This document shows, piece after piece, positions 36,118 through 44,286 of a DNA stretch of 64,000 nt. The notes beneath the pieces were generated by a model. The model had not been told where the DNA came from. It made no database searches and was given only the letters and a program-made list of their open reading frames with translations. Source of the DNA: CALLCD01 sp039196965 (GTDB lineage: Bacteria; Pseudomonadota; Alphaproteobacteria; Caulobacterales; Hyphomonadaceae); assembly GCA_039196965.1 (NCBI GenBank), contig JBCCUK010000008.1:1-64000 (forward strand), read 5' to 3'. A program made the position numbers and the translations under genes. Position 1 is the first letter of the stretch. The number at the start of each line of letters is the position of its first letter.

Positions 36118-37050
36118 ATGCGCCCCGCAATCCTCATCCATGGTCCGACGGCCAGCGGAAAATCCGCCCTTGCCGCCGCGGTTGCAAAGCGCCTCGACGG
36201 CGAAGTCATAAATGCCGATTCCATGCAGGTTTATGGCGATCTCGATATTCTTACGGCCCGGCCGACAAAACAGGATATGGCCGGTGTGCCCCATCACATG
36301 TTTGGCCATATAGATGCGGCGGAGCGCTATTCCACTGGAAAATGGCTTCAAGATGTCGGTGAGATTCTCCGGGATGTAGAGCATCGGGGAAAAGTGCCCG
36401 TACTCGTAGGGGGGACGGGGCTCTATTTCCTGGCGTTGACAGTTGGCCTGTCAGAGATACCGCCCGTGCCAGAGGACATCCGTGCCGATGTGCGCACAAT
36501 TGCGAGCGAAGAGGGCGGAGCGGGATTGAAAGCGCGTCTTGCCGAGGTCGATCCCGAGAGTGCCACCCGGCTCGCCGAAGGAGACCGGCAGCGGCTGTCC
36601 CGGGCCTATGAAGTCTGGCTAGCCACCGGCAAACCATTTTCCAGTTTTACCGGCAAGCGCCGTCCACCGGCTCTGTCCAGGAATGAATGGCTGGGCGTCG
36701 CCCTGACACCACCACGACCTATCCTCTACAACCGCATCGAAGATCGCTTTGACGCTATGATGACCAATGGGGCCATGGACGAAGCACGTTCCTTGGTGGC
36801 GCGGTCCCTCGATCCTGAGCTACCGGCCATGAAAGCCCACGGCATGCCTTGGCTGGCGGCCTACATTCGCGGCGACATGAAAGCCAGCCAGGCAATCGAG
36901 CACGCAAAGCGCGATACGCGCCGTTATGCCAAGCGACAGTTTACCTGGATCGGTCGACAATTCCCATTTTGGCCGCGTATTCCGTCAACAGACCGGGAAA
37001 TACGAAAAAAGGTGATTTTTGCCCTCTACAACGAGATTGACGGGGGCTAA
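36118..37050 (+). CDS. miaA: tRNA dimethylallyltransferase MiaA
   Basis: This 310-residue enzyme adds a dimethylallyl group to A37 of tRNAs reading codons that begin with U. The P-loop HGPTASGKSALAAAVA opens the protein, followed by INADSMQVYGDLDILTARPT, PHHMFGHID, VLVGGTGLYFLALTVGL and the C-terminal KRDTRRYAKRQFTWIGRQF that contacts tRNA. The start is ATG 36118; a GTG at 36100 is also in frame. The promoter of the ilv leader overlaps its last codons. Confidence 0.94.
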   Translation: MRPAILIHGPTASGKSALAAAVAKRLDGEVINADSMQVYGDLDILTARPTKQDMAGVPHHMFGHIDAAERYSTGKWLQDVGEILRDVEHRGKVPVLVGGTGLYFLALTVGLSEIPPVPEDIRADVRTIASEEGGAGLKARLAEVDPESATRLAEGDRQRLSRAYEVWLATGKPFSSFTGKRRPPALSRNEWLGVALTPPRPILYNRIEDRFDAMMTNGAMDEARSLVARSLDPELPAMKAHGMPWLAAYIRGDMKASQAIEHAKRDTRRYAKRQFTWIGRQFPFWPRIPSTDREIRKKVIFALYNEIDGG

Positions 37051-37065
37051 AGGGTAGTTTATTGC
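37037..37065 (+). promoter_or_regulatory. Sigma-70-type promoter of the ilv operon
   Basis: TTGACG and TATTGC are separated by 17 bases and overlap the end of miaA. Transcription would start near 37072 and give a short leader carrying the ilv leader peptide. The -10 element is not ideal, so this is a good guess rather than proof. Confidence 0.55.
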
Positions 37066-37091
37066 TCAATTTTGAAAGGGAGGAAACACTT

Positions 37092-37142
37092 ATGCGTTCG
37101 CGCGAAGTGGTACTTATCAGGATGCATCTGCACGCCCAGTAG
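37092..37142 (+). CDS. ilv operon leader peptide
   Basis: A 16-residue frame, MRSREVVLIRMHLHAQ, sits between the promoter and the attenuator, with an excellent ribosome binding site (GGGAGGA). Its Val-Val-Leu-Ile run is exactly what ribosome-mediated attenuation of a branched-chain amino acid operon requires: shortage of charged tRNA-Val, -Leu or -Ile stalls the ribosome there. The segment GATGCATCTGC within the coding region can pair with GCAGATGCATC just downstream (37152-37162), giving the alternative fold. The following genes ilvB, ilvN and ilvC confirm the target pathway. Confidence 0.88.
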   Translation: MRSREVVLIRMHLHAQ

Positions 37143-37169
37143 ACATCGGCGGCAGATGCATCAATATCT

Positions 37170-37195
37170 GGGCTCTTACACGGAGCCCTTTTTTT
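37170..37195 (+). terminator. ilv attenuator terminator
   Basis: A 7-bp stem (GGGCTCT / GGAGCCC, with a terminal T-G pair and loop TACAC) followed directly by seven T residues. It stands between the leader peptide and ilvB and should stop transcription when branched-chain amino acids are plentiful. The upstream pairing of 37111-37121 with 37152-37162 lies beside it and probably decides whether it forms. Confidence 0.88.
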
Positions 37196-37243
37196 ATGGC
37201 CGAATGGTCTGGGCATCAGACCGAAACAAGCAGGGCGAGACCA

Positions 37244-39037
37244 ATGTCGAGACCGATCACAAGCACCGAGAAGCAAGCCTCGGAAACCCGCACGCTAACC
37301 GGCGCTGAAATTGTCATTCAGGCGCTACGGGAGCAGGGTGTGGAGGTGATGTTCGGCTATCCGGGCGGCGCTGTGCTGCCGATCTATGATGCCCTCCACG
37401 AGGATACCGAGCCCGGCGCGATCCGCCATGTGCTTGTGCGCCATGAACAGGGAGCCGGCCATGCCGCCGAAGGCTACGCACGCTCCACCGGCGAGGTTGG
37501 CGTTGCTCTCGTAACCTCCGGGCCTGGCGCGACCAATATGGTCACGCCCATTACCGATGCCATGATGGACTCTATCCCCATGGTCGTCATTACTGGTCAG
37601 GTGCCGAGCCATCTGATCGGCACGGATGCCTTTCAGGAGTGCGACACGGTTGGGATTACGAGGTGTTGCGCCAAGTTCAACTATCTTGTGCTCGACGTCG
37701 AGGATCTTGCCGAAACGATACACGAGGCATTCCACATTGCACGGTCAGGCCGGCCGGGTCCGGTCGTGATCGACATCCCGAAAGATGTTCAGTTCGCACT
37801 CGGCACCTATCGGGGCAGAGACTGCGTCAACGTTCCGACCTATCAGCCCGTGACCGAGCCGAAGCCGGAAACGATCCGCCAGGCGGTGCAGCTGATGAAG
37901 AAGGCCAAGCGGCCTGTCTTCTATACTGGCGGCGGCGTTATCAATTCCGGTCCCGGTGCCAGCAAATCCCTGCGCGAACTTCAGAAAGAAACCGGCTTCC
38001 CCGTTACATCGACCTTAATGGGTCTCGGCGCATTTCCAGCCTCTCACCCGGACTGGCTCGGTATGCTCGGCATGCATGGAAGCTTTGAGGCGAACAATGC
38101 CATGCATGATTGCGATCTGATGATTTGCGTCGGCGCGCGCTTCGATGACCGAGTAACCGGTCGTATCGATGCTTTTTCGCCAGGCTCTAAGAAAATCCAC
38201 ATCGATATCGATCCGTCCTCCATCAATAAGACGGTCCGGGTAGATCTGCCGATCATTGCCGATTGCCGGCACGCCCTGGAAGCGCTCCTTAAAGAATGGA
38301 AGGCATCCAATCTCGAAGGGCCACCTCTCGACCCATGGCGCGAGCAGATAGATGGCTGGCGCGCCCGCGATTGTTTTGCCTATGTCGGTTCCGATGAGGA
38401 AATCAAACCCCAATACGCCGTTGAGCGTCTGTACGAGCTGACCAAGGACCGCGACACCTACATCACCACAGAGGTGGGTCAGCACCAGATGTGGGCCGCC
38501 CAGTTCTACCATTTCGAAGAGCCAAACCGCTGGATGACCAGCGGCGGGCTCGGCACTATGGGCTACGGCCTGCCGTCTGCCGTTGGGGTTCAGGCAGCCC
38601 ATCCGGACAGTCTTGTCATCGACATTGCTGGTGAAGCGTCGGTCCAGATGGTGATGCAGGAGATGTCCACTGCCGTTCAACACAATCTGCCGATCAAGAT
38701 CTTCATCCTCAACAATGAGTGGATGGGCATGGTTCGCCAGTGGCAGCAGCTTCTCCATGGTGAGCGCTATTCCCATTCCTATTCCGATGCTTTGCCGGAC
38801 TTTGTAAAACTCGCCGAAGCCTATGGCGGCCACGGCATAATCTGCGACCATCCGGACGAACTCGATGCGAAGATTATGGAAATGATCGAGTATGATGGAC
38901 CGGTCGTTTTCGATTGCCGCGTTACCAAGGCCGAGAACTGCCTGCCCATGATCCCGTCAGGGGCCGCCCATAACGAAATGATCCTGGCCGACATCACTGG
39001 CGACGAGATTGGCGAGGAAGGTCGCAAACTTGTCTGA
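37244..39037 (+). CDS. ilvB: Acetolactate synthase large subunit
   Basis: This 597-residue thiamine-diphosphate enzyme condenses pyruvate with pyruvate or 2-oxobutyrate, the first common step to valine, leucine and isoleucine. TPP and FAD regions are intact: GYPGGAVLPIYDAL with the catalytic Glu in RHEQGAGHAAEGYAR, SGPGATNMVTPITDAMMDS, the FAD-loop MLGMHGSFEANNAMHDCDLM, and the TPP-Mg site starting at DIAGEASVQM. The start is put at ATG 37244 (AGGGCGAG upstream) because the in-frame ATG at 37196 follows directly on the attenuator T-run without a ribosome binding site. Confidence 0.95.
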   Translation: MSRPITSTEKQASETRTLTGAEIVIQALREQGVEVMFGYPGGAVLPIYDALHEDTEPGAIRHVLVRHEQGAGHAAEGYARSTGEVGVALVTSGPGATNMVTPITDAMMDSIPMVVITGQVPSHLIGTDAFQECDTVGITRCCAKFNYLVLDVEDLAETIHEAFHIARSGRPGPVVIDIPKDVQFALGTYRGRDCVNVPTYQPVTEPKPETIRQAVQLMKKAKRPVFYTGGGVINSGPGASKSLRELQKETGFPVTSTLMGLGAFPASHPDWLGMLGMHGSFEANNAMHDCDLMICVGARFDDRVTGRIDAFSPGSKKIHIDIDPSSINKTVRVDLPIIADCRHALEALLKEWKASNLEGPPLDPWREQIDGWRARDCFAYVGSDEEIKPQYAVERLYELTKDRDTYITTEVGQHQMWAAQFYHFEEPNRWMTSGGLGTMGYGLPSAVGVQAAHPDSLVIDIAGEASVQMVMQEMSTAVQHNLPIKIFILNNEWMGMVRQWQQLLHGERYSHSYSDALPDFVKLAEAYGGHGIICDHPDELDAKIMEMIEYDGPVVFDCRVTKAENCLPMIPSGAAHNEMILADITGDEIGEEGRKLV

Positions 39038-39128
39038 CATCGCCGCAGGCCCGCGCTTGAGTATGACGGGCACTCCATGTTTGATGCCTCGATCCACGCA
39101 GCTGGGGCATCGTGACAGGAGGGACACT

Positions 39129-39782
39129 TTGGAACGGGTTATAGATTTCATCATCCGGTTCATGCCGCAGGCAATCACGCTGATCTCGGCCCTCGTCGCC
39201 CTGATCAGTGCGATCCTTGCTCGCCGGGCTCGCAAGCGCCAGGAAGACCTGATCTTTGAGCGCCTCCGCCACGATGTCGACCGGACGAGCCTTGAATGGG
39301 GCAGAGAAGCCGTCAACACCTTGTCCGAAGCCGAGCATCTTCTCCGCCATCCCGACCTTGCCACCACGGCAGAGCGCCGGCGCGATCTCCTGCCGACCCT
39401 TTCGGCCCTAATCGATCGCGGCCGCATGTATTTTCCCAATCTCGATCCCGAGGGCAAAGGCATCCATAAGGAGGGCGCGTTTCGCGGCTACCGTCCTCCG
39501 GTGCTTGATGGCCTCGTCTATGCCTATTGCGAGCTTGTCGAGATTGACGATCCCCGCCCCGAAAGCGCGGACTTTCTTTGCCGCTGCCGCCGCCTCGTTG
39601 TCTCCGAGCTTCAGGCCCACATCGACCCCCATACCCGCGACGAGGTTGTCGAGCGCTACGATACCCGCCGTGACAAGTATCGGGACGATGCCCAGAACGT
39701 GGCTGCAAGCCTGAAACAGGAGCTGAGCGCCCGCCGGTCCGGCGCGCAATTTGAATCGAATGATGAGGATGACGCCCGATGA
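39129..39782 (+). CDS. Membrane-anchored hypothetical protein inside the ilv operon
   Basis: This 217-residue protein begins at TTG 39129, which has a fine ribosome binding site (AGGAGGGA). The longer in-frame start at 39009 lies inside ilvB. One membrane helix (about residues 8-30, MPQAITLISALVALISAILA) is followed by a basic stretch (RRARKRQED) and a soluble helical domain with several Asp/Arg pairs and a Cys pair (FLCRCRR). I recognise no family. Its stop overlaps the ilvN start as ATGA, so it is coupled to ilvN. No other ilv operon that I know carries such a gene at this place. Confidence 0.72.
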   Translation: MERVIDFIIRFMPQAITLISALVALISAILARRARKRQEDLIFERLRHDVDRTSLEWGREAVNTLSEAEHLLRHPDLATTAERRRDLLPTLSALIDRGRMYFPNLDPEGKGIHKEGAFRGYRPPVLDGLVYAYCELVEIDDPRPESADFLCRCRRLVVSELQAHIDPHTRDEVVERYDTRRDKYRDDAQNVAASLKQELSARRSGAQFESNDEDDAR

Positions 39783-40357
39783 GCGCCGACGACCTTCCCC
39801 CTGAAGACGTCGAGGCCGCAGGCCCGGCCTCAGCCTACGACATGACCCACGAGGATGAGGCTGATGAGCGCCGCACCCTCGCCATCATGGTTGATAATGA
39901 GCCGGGCGTTCTTGCCCGTGTCGTCGGCCTTTTCTCCGCCCGCGGCTACAATATTGAGAGCCTCACCGTCGCCGAAGTGGACGAGACGCGCCACCGCTCC
40001 CGCATCACCGTCGTCACTTCCGGCACGCCCCATACGCTGGAACAGATCGAGGCTCAGCTCCTCCGCCTTGTGCCCGTCGGCCGGGTCACCGACATCACCA
40101 AATCAAAGCGCGGCGTGGAGCGTGAGCTTGGCCTTTTCAAAGTGTCAGGGGAGGGTGACAAGCGCGTCGAAGCTCTGCGCATCGCCGAGATCTTCCGCGC
40201 TCGCGTCATCGATACGACGAATAAGAGTTTCATTTTCGAGCTGACCGGAGCCTCGGAAAAACTCGACCAGTTCCGCGAACTCATGCGCCCCCTCGGCCTC
40301 GTTGAGCTCTCCCGCACCGGCGTCCTCTCCATCAAGCGCGGGGCGGAGAAGGGCTAG
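39779..40357 (+). CDS. ilvN: Acetolactate synthase small (regulatory) subunit
   Basis: This 192-residue subunit binds valine and gives feedback control and stability to IlvB. The ACT domain (about residues 30-105: RRTLAIMVDNEPGVLARVVG, LFSARGYNIESLTVAEVDET) is followed by the C-terminal domain (RVTDITKSKRGVERELGLFK, then FRARVIDTTNKSFIFELTG). An acidic N-terminal extension of about 30 residues precedes the ACT domain. It overlaps the preceding gene by four bases. Some databases call the same protein IlvH. Confidence 0.95.
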   Translation: MSADDLPPEDVEAAGPASAYDMTHEDEADERRTLAIMVDNEPGVLARVVGLFSARGYNIESLTVAEVDETRHRSRITVVTSGTPHTLEQIEAQLLRLVPVGRVTDITKSKRGVERELGLFKVSGEGDKRVEALRIAEIFRARVIDTTNKSFIFELTGASEKLDQFRELMRPLGLVELSRTGVLSIKRGAEKG

Positions 40358-40406
40358 CGCTATCCCAGTTTCCAGATATCCGAACATTCAGGAGTAACCC
40401 AAAGAC

Positions 40407-41426
40407 ATGAAAATATACTACGAACAGGATGCCGATCTCGCCCAAATCCAGGCGAAGAAGGTCGCGGTGATCGGTTATGGCTCGCAGGGCCACGCCCATA
40501 TCCTGAATGCGCGCGACAGCGGCGTGAAAGATGTTGTTGTCGGCCTTCAGCCAACTTCTTCCTCCCGCGCCAAGGCGGAAGCCGAGGGCTTGAACGTCAT
40601 GACCCCGACCGAAGCCACCGAGTGGGCCGATGTCGTCATGATCCTTGTGCCGGACGAGCTGCAATCTGTTCTGTGGGCGAATGAAATCGAACCCCATGTC
40701 CGCGATGGCCAGCACATCATGTTCGGGCACGGATTTAACATCCATTACAACCTTATTCGTCCGTCAGCGGAGGTTGATGTCTCCCTCTCCGCGCCTAAAG
40801 GACCTGGCCACACCCTGCGCGACCAGTACCAGCGCGGCTTCGGCCTGCCGGGTCTCATCGCCATCCATCAGGATGCCACCGGCACCGCGAAAGACGTCGC
40901 GCTTTCCTATTCGAAAGCTATCGGCAACACCCGCGCTGGCGTTATCGAAACGACGTTCAAGGAGGAAACCGAAACCGACCTCTTTGGCGAGCAGGCCGTT
41001 CTCTGCGGCGGCATTGTTGAGCTGATCAAGGCGGGTTTTGAAACACTGGTCGAGGCGGGATATGCGCCGGAAATGGCCTATTTCGAATGCCTCCACGAGA
41101 CGAAGCTGATCGTCGATCTCATCTATGAAGGCGGCATCGCGAACATGAATTATTCGATCTCGAATACCGCCGAGTACGGAGAATATGTCTCCGGACCCCG
41201 TGTTATTGATAACAAGACCAAGCGCGAGATGAAGAAAATCCTCACCGATATTCAGGATGGGACCTTCGCCCGCAACTGGGTGCTGGAGAATCAGGCCGGT
41301 GCGCCGGGTTTCCACGCTAAACGTGCGCGGATGAACGATCATCTGATCGAAGAGGTCGGCGAACAGCTCCGCGGGATGATGCACTGGGCTCAGAATGACC
41401 GGTTGGTCGACAAGGCGCGGAACTAG
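40407..41426 (+). CDS. ilvC: Ketol-acid reductoisomerase
   Basis: This 339-residue class I enzyme rearranges and reduces acetolactate or acetohydroxybutyrate with NADPH. The Rossmann motif VAVIGYGSQGHAHILNARDS has its Gly pattern, and the Mg-binding knotted domain carries the usual acidic residues (DLFGEQAVLCGGIVELIKAG, MAYFECLHETKLIVDLIYEG). It follows ilvN and completes the branched-chain operon under the leader control. Length is normal for the short form. Confidence 0.97.
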   Translation: MKIYYEQDADLAQIQAKKVAVIGYGSQGHAHILNARDSGVKDVVVGLQPTSSSRAKAEAEGLNVMTPTEATEWADVVMILVPDELQSVLWANEIEPHVRDGQHIMFGHGFNIHYNLIRPSAEVDVSLSAPKGPGHTLRDQYQRGFGLPGLIAIHQDATGTAKDVALSYSKAIGNTRAGVIETTFKEETETDLFGEQAVLCGGIVELIKAGFETLVEAGYAPEMAYFECLHETKLIVDLIYEGGIANMNYSISNTAEYGEYVSGPRVIDNKTKREMKKILTDIQDGTFARNWVLENQAGAPGFHAKRARMNDHLIEEVGEQLRGMMHWAQNDRLVDKARN

Positions 41427-41437
41427 GCTTCGATTAG

Positions 41438-41461
41438 GGGGATTGGCAAAAATCTATCCCC
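41438..41461 (+). terminator. Possible ilv operon terminator
   Basis: An imperfect hairpin with a GGGGAT / ATCCCC stem and a 12-base loop lies 12 bases after ilvC and is followed by TTAAAA. It is weak, and the palindromes that follow (41483-41551) may help end transcription. Confidence 0.35.
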
Positions 41462-41482
41462 TTAAAACTCTCAATATGAACA

Positions 41483-41514
41483 GAGACTCTCAGCGCGCTG
41501 AATCTGAGAGTCTC
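41483..41514. repeat. Dispersed palindromic repeat copy 2
   Basis: An 11-bp perfect inverted repeat (GAGACTCTCAG / CTGAGAGTCTC) around CGCGCTGAAT. Its core matches the copy at 15845-15868 in 23 of 24 bases. It lies downstream of ilvC. A second short palindrome (CGGCCGC TT GCGGCCG) follows at about 41528-41543. Confidence 0.6.
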
Positions 41515-41583
41515 AGCCGTCATCCTCGGCCGCTTGCGGCCGGGGCTTCATTTCTCGAAGATATCAAATGCATGCCTACCTAA

Positions 41584-41755
41584 TTGTCATCCCGGCCAAG
41601 GCGCATAAGCGCCGATGAGCCGGGACCCAGAAGAAAATGAGCACCGTTCATCTGCTACTACCGTAGCAATCTCGGCTAAAATTGATCCCTCGGATCAATC
41701 TCCAACCGCTCCGATGGGTCCCGGACATTTGCTGACGCAAATTCCGGGATGACAA
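41584..41755. mobile_element. 172-bp palindromic MITE-like element
   Basis: The element has perfect 12-bp terminal inverted repeats (TTGTCATCCCGG / CCGGGATGACAA). Inside are nested symmetric arms: CCGGGACCCA (41620-41629) with TGGGTCCCGG (41715-41724), and ATTGATCC / GGATCAAT at 41681-41696. There is no coding capacity. Similar GTCATCCCGG palindromes are scattered in many alphaproteobacterial genomes, so this is probably a nonautonomous repeat family. No target-site duplication is obvious beside it. Confidence 0.6.
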
Positions 41756-41808
41756 TCAAGGAATGGTAAGAAGTCTTGCCCGAGGCCGAAGCGGGGCTGA
41801 AATAAAAT

Positions 41809-42621
41809 CTAAATCTCGCCTTCGACTTCAAGCTCCACCGGGCCGGTCATGTGGACACGGTCATCCTCTTCGCGCCAGTGTATATCGAGGTCGCCGCCAT
41901 CGAGGATCAGTTTAGCCCGCCGCCTCGTTTTTCCGGCCCGGGCTGCACAGACAAGCGCCGCGCAGGCTCCGGTGCCGCAGGCGAGTGTCAGCCCTGCGCC
42001 GCGCTCCCAGACGCGGAGGCGGATCGTCTCCCGGTCAATAATTTCAGCGAAACCGACATTCGTTCCTTCTGGAAACAGCGGATGCCATTCCACCAGCGGC
42101 CCGATTGCTGGAATGTCATATGCTGTGACATCGTCTACGAAGAAGACTGCATGGGGATTGCCCATGGAGACGACTGCCGGTTTGGCCAGGGTGGGATTGT
42201 CGATGGGGCCGACCTTCACATCGACACCGCGCACATCCATCGCCTCTGCAAGCGGGATATCCTCCCAGCCGAGGAGGGGGGAGCCCATATCGACAGTTAT
42301 CCGACCCGGCCTGTCCGTCCTGCGAGCGGTCAGAATGTCAGCCTCGGTCTGGATAGTCACTTCTTTCTTACCGGTTTCGGCCAGCATCAGTTCGCCGACG
42401 CAACGGGTGACATTTCCGCAAGCTGATACTTCGCCGCCATCGGCATTCCAGATACGCATGAACACATCGCGGCTCGGAGCCCGCTCCAGCGCAATAACCT
42501 GGTCGGCCCGCGTCTCGCTGGCAATCTGGCGGATCTGCTCATCACTCGGTGCAAAAGCGGTGTCCCGCGCATCGAAGATCATGAAGGCATTGCCCGCGCC
42601 GTTCATCTTCCAGAATTTCAT
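41809..42621 (-). CDS. dapF: Diaminopimelate epimerase
   Basis: This 270-residue enzyme converts LL- to meso-diaminopimelate for lysine and peptidoglycan. The two catalytic cysteines are Cys68 in VSACGNVTRCVG and Cys215 in LACGTGACAALV; the opening KFWKMNGAGNAFMIFDARD is typical. It has 5' neighbour lgt on the same strand with 48 bases between. No anomaly. Confidence 0.95.
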   Translation of the reverse strand: MKFWKMNGAGNAFMIFDARDTAFAPSDEQIRQIASETRADQVIALERAPSRDVFMRIWNADGGEVSACGNVTRCVGELMLAETGKKEVTIQTEADILTARRTDRPGRITVDMGSPLLGWEDIPLAEAMDVRGVDVKVGPIDNPTLAKPAVVSMGNPHAVFFVDDVTAYDIPAIGPLVEWHPLFPEGTNVGFAEIIDRETIRLRVWERGAGLTLACGTGACAALVCAARAGKTRRRAKLILDGGDLDIHWREEDDRVHMTGPVELEVEGEI

Positions 42622-42669
42622 GCCGCGGTATTTACGGGGTTTTTCTCATGAAGGGAACGAGAAAAAGGG

Positions 42670-43617
42670 TTAACTGCTCGCTTTGGCGGGGGCTCGGTGC
42701 AGTGCATTCCACACGAGCCAGGCTCCGGCGAGCCACATCGGCAGGGACAGCACCATGCCCATGGTGATGCTCCCGAAGAGAAAGTCGATATGGGCATCAG
42801 GCTGGCGGAAATTCTCCGCGATCGTCCGACCGATTCCATACATGATGAAGAAGATGCCAGTTGCCAGGCCCGGCTTGCTGAGGAGTTTGAAACGCCAGGC
42901 CAGAACGCCAAGGATAACCAGCGGCAACAGCCCTTCCAGCAGGCCTTCATAAATCTGGCTGGGATGGCGCGGCATTTCCGTGCCGAGATAGGTCCATACT
43001 TTTTCGACCGGGTCCCAGGCTGCCGGTGGTCCGGAAGCGTTCGGTGAGATGCCTTCCGGGAAGGTCATGCCCAATGGGCTGTCCGTATGCCTGCCATAGA
43101 GCTCGGCATTCATGAAATTACCAAGGATCCGGACCATCATCACTGGTATGGGTGCCAGCATGGCGGCGAGATCGGCAAAGTTCAGAAGAGGAATTTTACG
43201 CGATCGCGCGACCAGAAAGATCACAAGGCAGACGCCGATAAATCCGCCATGAAAGGACAAGCCGCCGTCCCAGACACGGATCAGGCTCAGCGGATCAGCG
43301 GCGATGCGGTCCGGCTCGAAGGGCAACTGGTAGAAGAGCACATAGCCGATCCGCCCGCCGAGGATCATCCCCAAAAGCACCCAGACGAAAATATCATCGA
43401 TATCCTGCCGAGAGACGGGCGGCGGGCCGCCGTAGAGCTGTGGCTGTTCGATGATCCGATTGATGTAAGCAAAGCCGACAAGCAGGCCGATAATGTAGGA
43501 GATCGCATACCAGCGGAGGGGAAGGGGGCCGATATCGATGCCAAGCAGGCTGATTTCCGGTATTGTGAACAAATACGGACTGAACTCGGGAAAGGCGAGC
43601 GCGGCGAATACAATCAT
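42670..43617 (-). CDS. lgt: Prolipoprotein diacylglyceryl transferase
   Basis: This 315-residue polytopic membrane enzyme attaches diacylglycerol to the lipobox cysteine of prolipoproteins, the step needed by the several lipoproteins seen in this window. Seven helices are expected. The signature blocks are PLPLRWYAISYIIGLLVG, RIGYVLFY, DGGLSFHGGFIGVCLV and RILGNFMNAELYGR, with HPSQIYEGLLEGLLP near the end. It is divergent from ubiK. Confidence 0.95.
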   Translation of the reverse strand: MIVFAALAFPEFSPYLFTIPEISLLGIDIGPLPLRWYAISYIIGLLVGFAYINRIIEQPQLYGGPPPVSRQDIDDIFVWVLLGMILGGRIGYVLFYQLPFEPDRIAADPLSLIRVWDGGLSFHGGFIGVCLVIFLVARSRKIPLLNFADLAAMLAPIPVMMVRILGNFMNAELYGRHTDSPLGMTFPEGISPNASGPPAAWDPVEKVWTYLGTEMPRHPSQIYEGLLEGLLPLVILGVLAWRFKLLSKPGLATGIFFIMYGIGRTIAENFRQPDAHIDFLFGSITMGMVLSLPMWLAGAWLVWNALHRAPAKASS

Positions 43618-43695
43618 AGAAAAGCCTTTTCCCTTAAGCGTTTCGATACCATCTGTTAGGACAGGAGGGCGACAGCTGCTTTAAGGAGTACCCCC

Positions 43696-43947
43696 ATGGC
43701 GAGCCAAAATCCACTGCTTGATGAACTTGCCGGTTTGATGACCGGTGCCATGGGCGCGGCGCGCTCGGTTGGCGAGGAAGCGCAAACCGTAATGCAGAAC
43801 CAAGCGGCAAGGTTGATTGCCGATATGGATTTGGCAGGCCGGGAAGATGTCGATGCCCTGAAAGAGCTTCTGCAATCTGCTATACAGAGAATTGACGCGC
43901 TGGAGGCCGAAGTGGCTTCATTGAAGTCTGGCAGTAAGCAAACCTAA
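43696..43947 (+). CDS. ubiK: UbiK/BMFP-family protein
   Basis: This 83-residue protein matches the BMFP/UbiK family: an N-terminal amphipathic helix (PLLDELAGLMTGAMGAARSV) and a C-terminal coiled coil (LLQSAIQRIDALEAEVASLK). UbiK helps ubiquinone synthesis or lipid-associated trimer assembly; Brucella members are fusogenic trimers. AAGGAG precedes the ATG. It is divergent from lgt and followed by a small membrane protein gene. Confidence 0.85.
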   Translation: MASQNPLLDELAGLMTGAMGAARSVGEEAQTVMQNQAARLIADMDLAGREDVDALKELLQSAIQRIDALEAEVASLKSGSKQT

Positions 43948-43962
43948 GGGCCTGGGCTCGGC

Positions 43963-44208
43963 ATGATGCTTTACATCCTGCAATACGCACTGATATTTCT
44001 GATCATTCTTCTGATTTTCCTCATTATCATGAAGCTTTGGAGAGGCGGTGGCTGGGGTGGTGGTGGCGAGGACAGAGGGCCTGATCCAGGTGATCCAGGG
44101 TTTGCAAAGACCCTAACTGATGATGTGATCAACAAAGCCACTGGGAAGCTCGACGGGCTGCGCGGTCGGGATACGAAGGTTCCGGTTCGCATAGACGACG
44201 ATGCATAA
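43963..44208 (+). CDS. Small membrane protein
   Basis: This 81-residue protein has one N-terminal membrane helix (about residues 4-25, very rich in Leu/Ile), a Gly/Trp-rich linker (WRGGGWGGGG) and a soluble Asp-rich tail. No family is recognised. It stands 15 bases after ubiK on the same strand, probably in one transcript. Confidence 0.62.
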   Translation: MMLYILQYALIFLIILLIFLIIMKLWRGGGWGGGGEDRGPDPGDPGFAKTLTDDVINKATGKLDGLRGRDTKVPVRIDDDA

Positions 44209-44286
44209 TCGCCAAAATGAACATTTTTATCCCCGATTCGCTCATTGGTTGATTGTTAACAAAACATTACTGTTCTTTCATTATGC

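Noticed and set aside
37196..37243. ATG 37196 as the ilvB start
   Set aside because: It follows immediately after the attenuator T-run with no ribosome binding site; ATG 37244 has a proper one.
38015..38851. 278-codon frame opposite ilvB
   Set aside because: It is a shadow of ilvB, a well conserved enzyme gene.
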